A DNA stretch of 6,799 nt from Candidatus Krumholzibacteriia bacterium (lineage in GTDB: Bacteria; Krumholzibacteriota; Krumholzibacteriia; LZORAL124-64-63). Made by a program: the position numbers and the translations under genes. A model generated the notes under the pieces. The model did no database searches. It saw nothing but the letters and a program-made list of their open reading frames with translations, and was not told the origin of the DNA. The first letter of the stretch is position 1, and every line of letters starts with the position of its first letter. Shown here piece by piece: positions 6,553 to 6,799 of this stretch. The DNA lies in the NCBI GenBank assembly GCA_030643455.1, contig DAOWLV010000175.1, forward strand, positions 1 to 6,799, given 5' to 3'.

Positions 6553-6799
6553 TTTCGTCCTCCTTTTCCTTCCGCTTGTCGCTGGATGATTTCATCAGGA
6601 TGCTCAGGATTCCGAACAGCATCAGAGGGCCGGTGAAACCCTTGAAGATTCCGTGCTGGATGGTTTCGGTGATGACTGCCGGGCTTTCGTCGGGAAGATC
6701 CGGGATGTCGATCTCCGTGGCCGGTCGGTCGGTGATCATCAGCCAGGAGGTTCCCCCGGCAATGTGTTCCCCGATGACCTCCGGGTGGTACCGGTCGGG
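6545..6799 (-). CDS. Partial ferredoxin subunit (HmcB/HybA-like), C-terminal 84 residues only
   Basis: The frame stays open to the right window edge, so the first visible ATG (6739) is an internal methionine and the gene begins outside the window. The 20 extra codons read PDRYHPEV followed by IGEHIAGGTSWL. This aligns with the post-cluster region of the left ferredoxin protein (its residues 207-227, HPDQYEDHIYG then VGGTGWLYL). Then come an acidic, proline-rich linker and a hydrophobic segment (GFTGPLMLFGILSIL) that corresponds to the C-terminal membrane anchor, ending in a charged KEKEDENG tail. The cluster-binding cysteines are beyond the edge and not visible, so the assignment rests on this alignment plus position directly before an NrfD-type gene. 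The stop overlaps the NrfD start by 8 bp, indicating translational coupling. Confidence 0.85.
   Translation of the reverse strand, partial: PDRYHPEVIGEHIAGGTSWLMITDRPATEIDIPDLPDESPAVITETIQHGIFKGFTGPLMLFGILSILMKSSSDKRKEKEDENG

Overview
The window carries two related membrane electron-transfer gene sets that face each other tail to tail. It suggests an anaerobic, quinone-using, cytochrome-rich bacterium of the Desulfobacterota/Desulfuromonadota kind (former Deltaproteobacteria). The basis is multihaem c-type cytochromes with class III-like motifs, Hmc/Qrc-type ferredoxin plus NrfD pairs, and GC-rich genes. That assignment rests on gene content only; no marker gene is present.

Left set (+ strand, 186-4047). 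An AT-rich leader (1-185) with a perfect hairpin and a plausible sigma70-type promoter precedes a small ArsR-family repressor. It is followed by four closely spaced genes: a Tat-exported protein with four [4Fe-4S] clusters and a C-terminal membrane anchor (HmcB/HybA type), a 10-helix NrfD/HmcC-type quinone-interacting membrane protein, a 48-residue single-helix protein (HmcD-like), and a periplasmic cytochrome with 13 CXXCH haem sites. Gaps are 11 bp, a 4-bp overlap, 13 bp and 2 bp, so this is almost certainly one operon.

Centre (4048-4115). A perfect 12-bp GC-rich stem with T-rich sequence on both sides acts as a shared bidirectional terminator.

Right set (- strand, 6799-4116). The same parts recur in the order partial ferredoxin (cut by the right window edge), NrfD-type protein, 13-haem cytochrome, with 8-bp overlaps at both junctions. 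No small single-helix gene lies between the second NrfD and its cytochrome. The two cytochromes have nearly identical haem spacing and share three non-haem cysteines just after haem 1. The NrfD proteins share long conserved blocks, so the sets are paralogous.

Working together (inference from Hmc, Qrc and similar complexes): each NrfD protein handles menaquinone/menaquinol in the membrane, the ferredoxin subunit wires it on the periplasmic side, and the 13-haem cytochrome exchanges electrons with other periplasmic carriers. Whether each complex reduces the quinone pool or draws from it cannot be told from sequence. The ArsR protein lacks the classical metal-binding cysteines and may sense a thiol-reactive signal; a candidate operator overlaps its own promoter and start codon.
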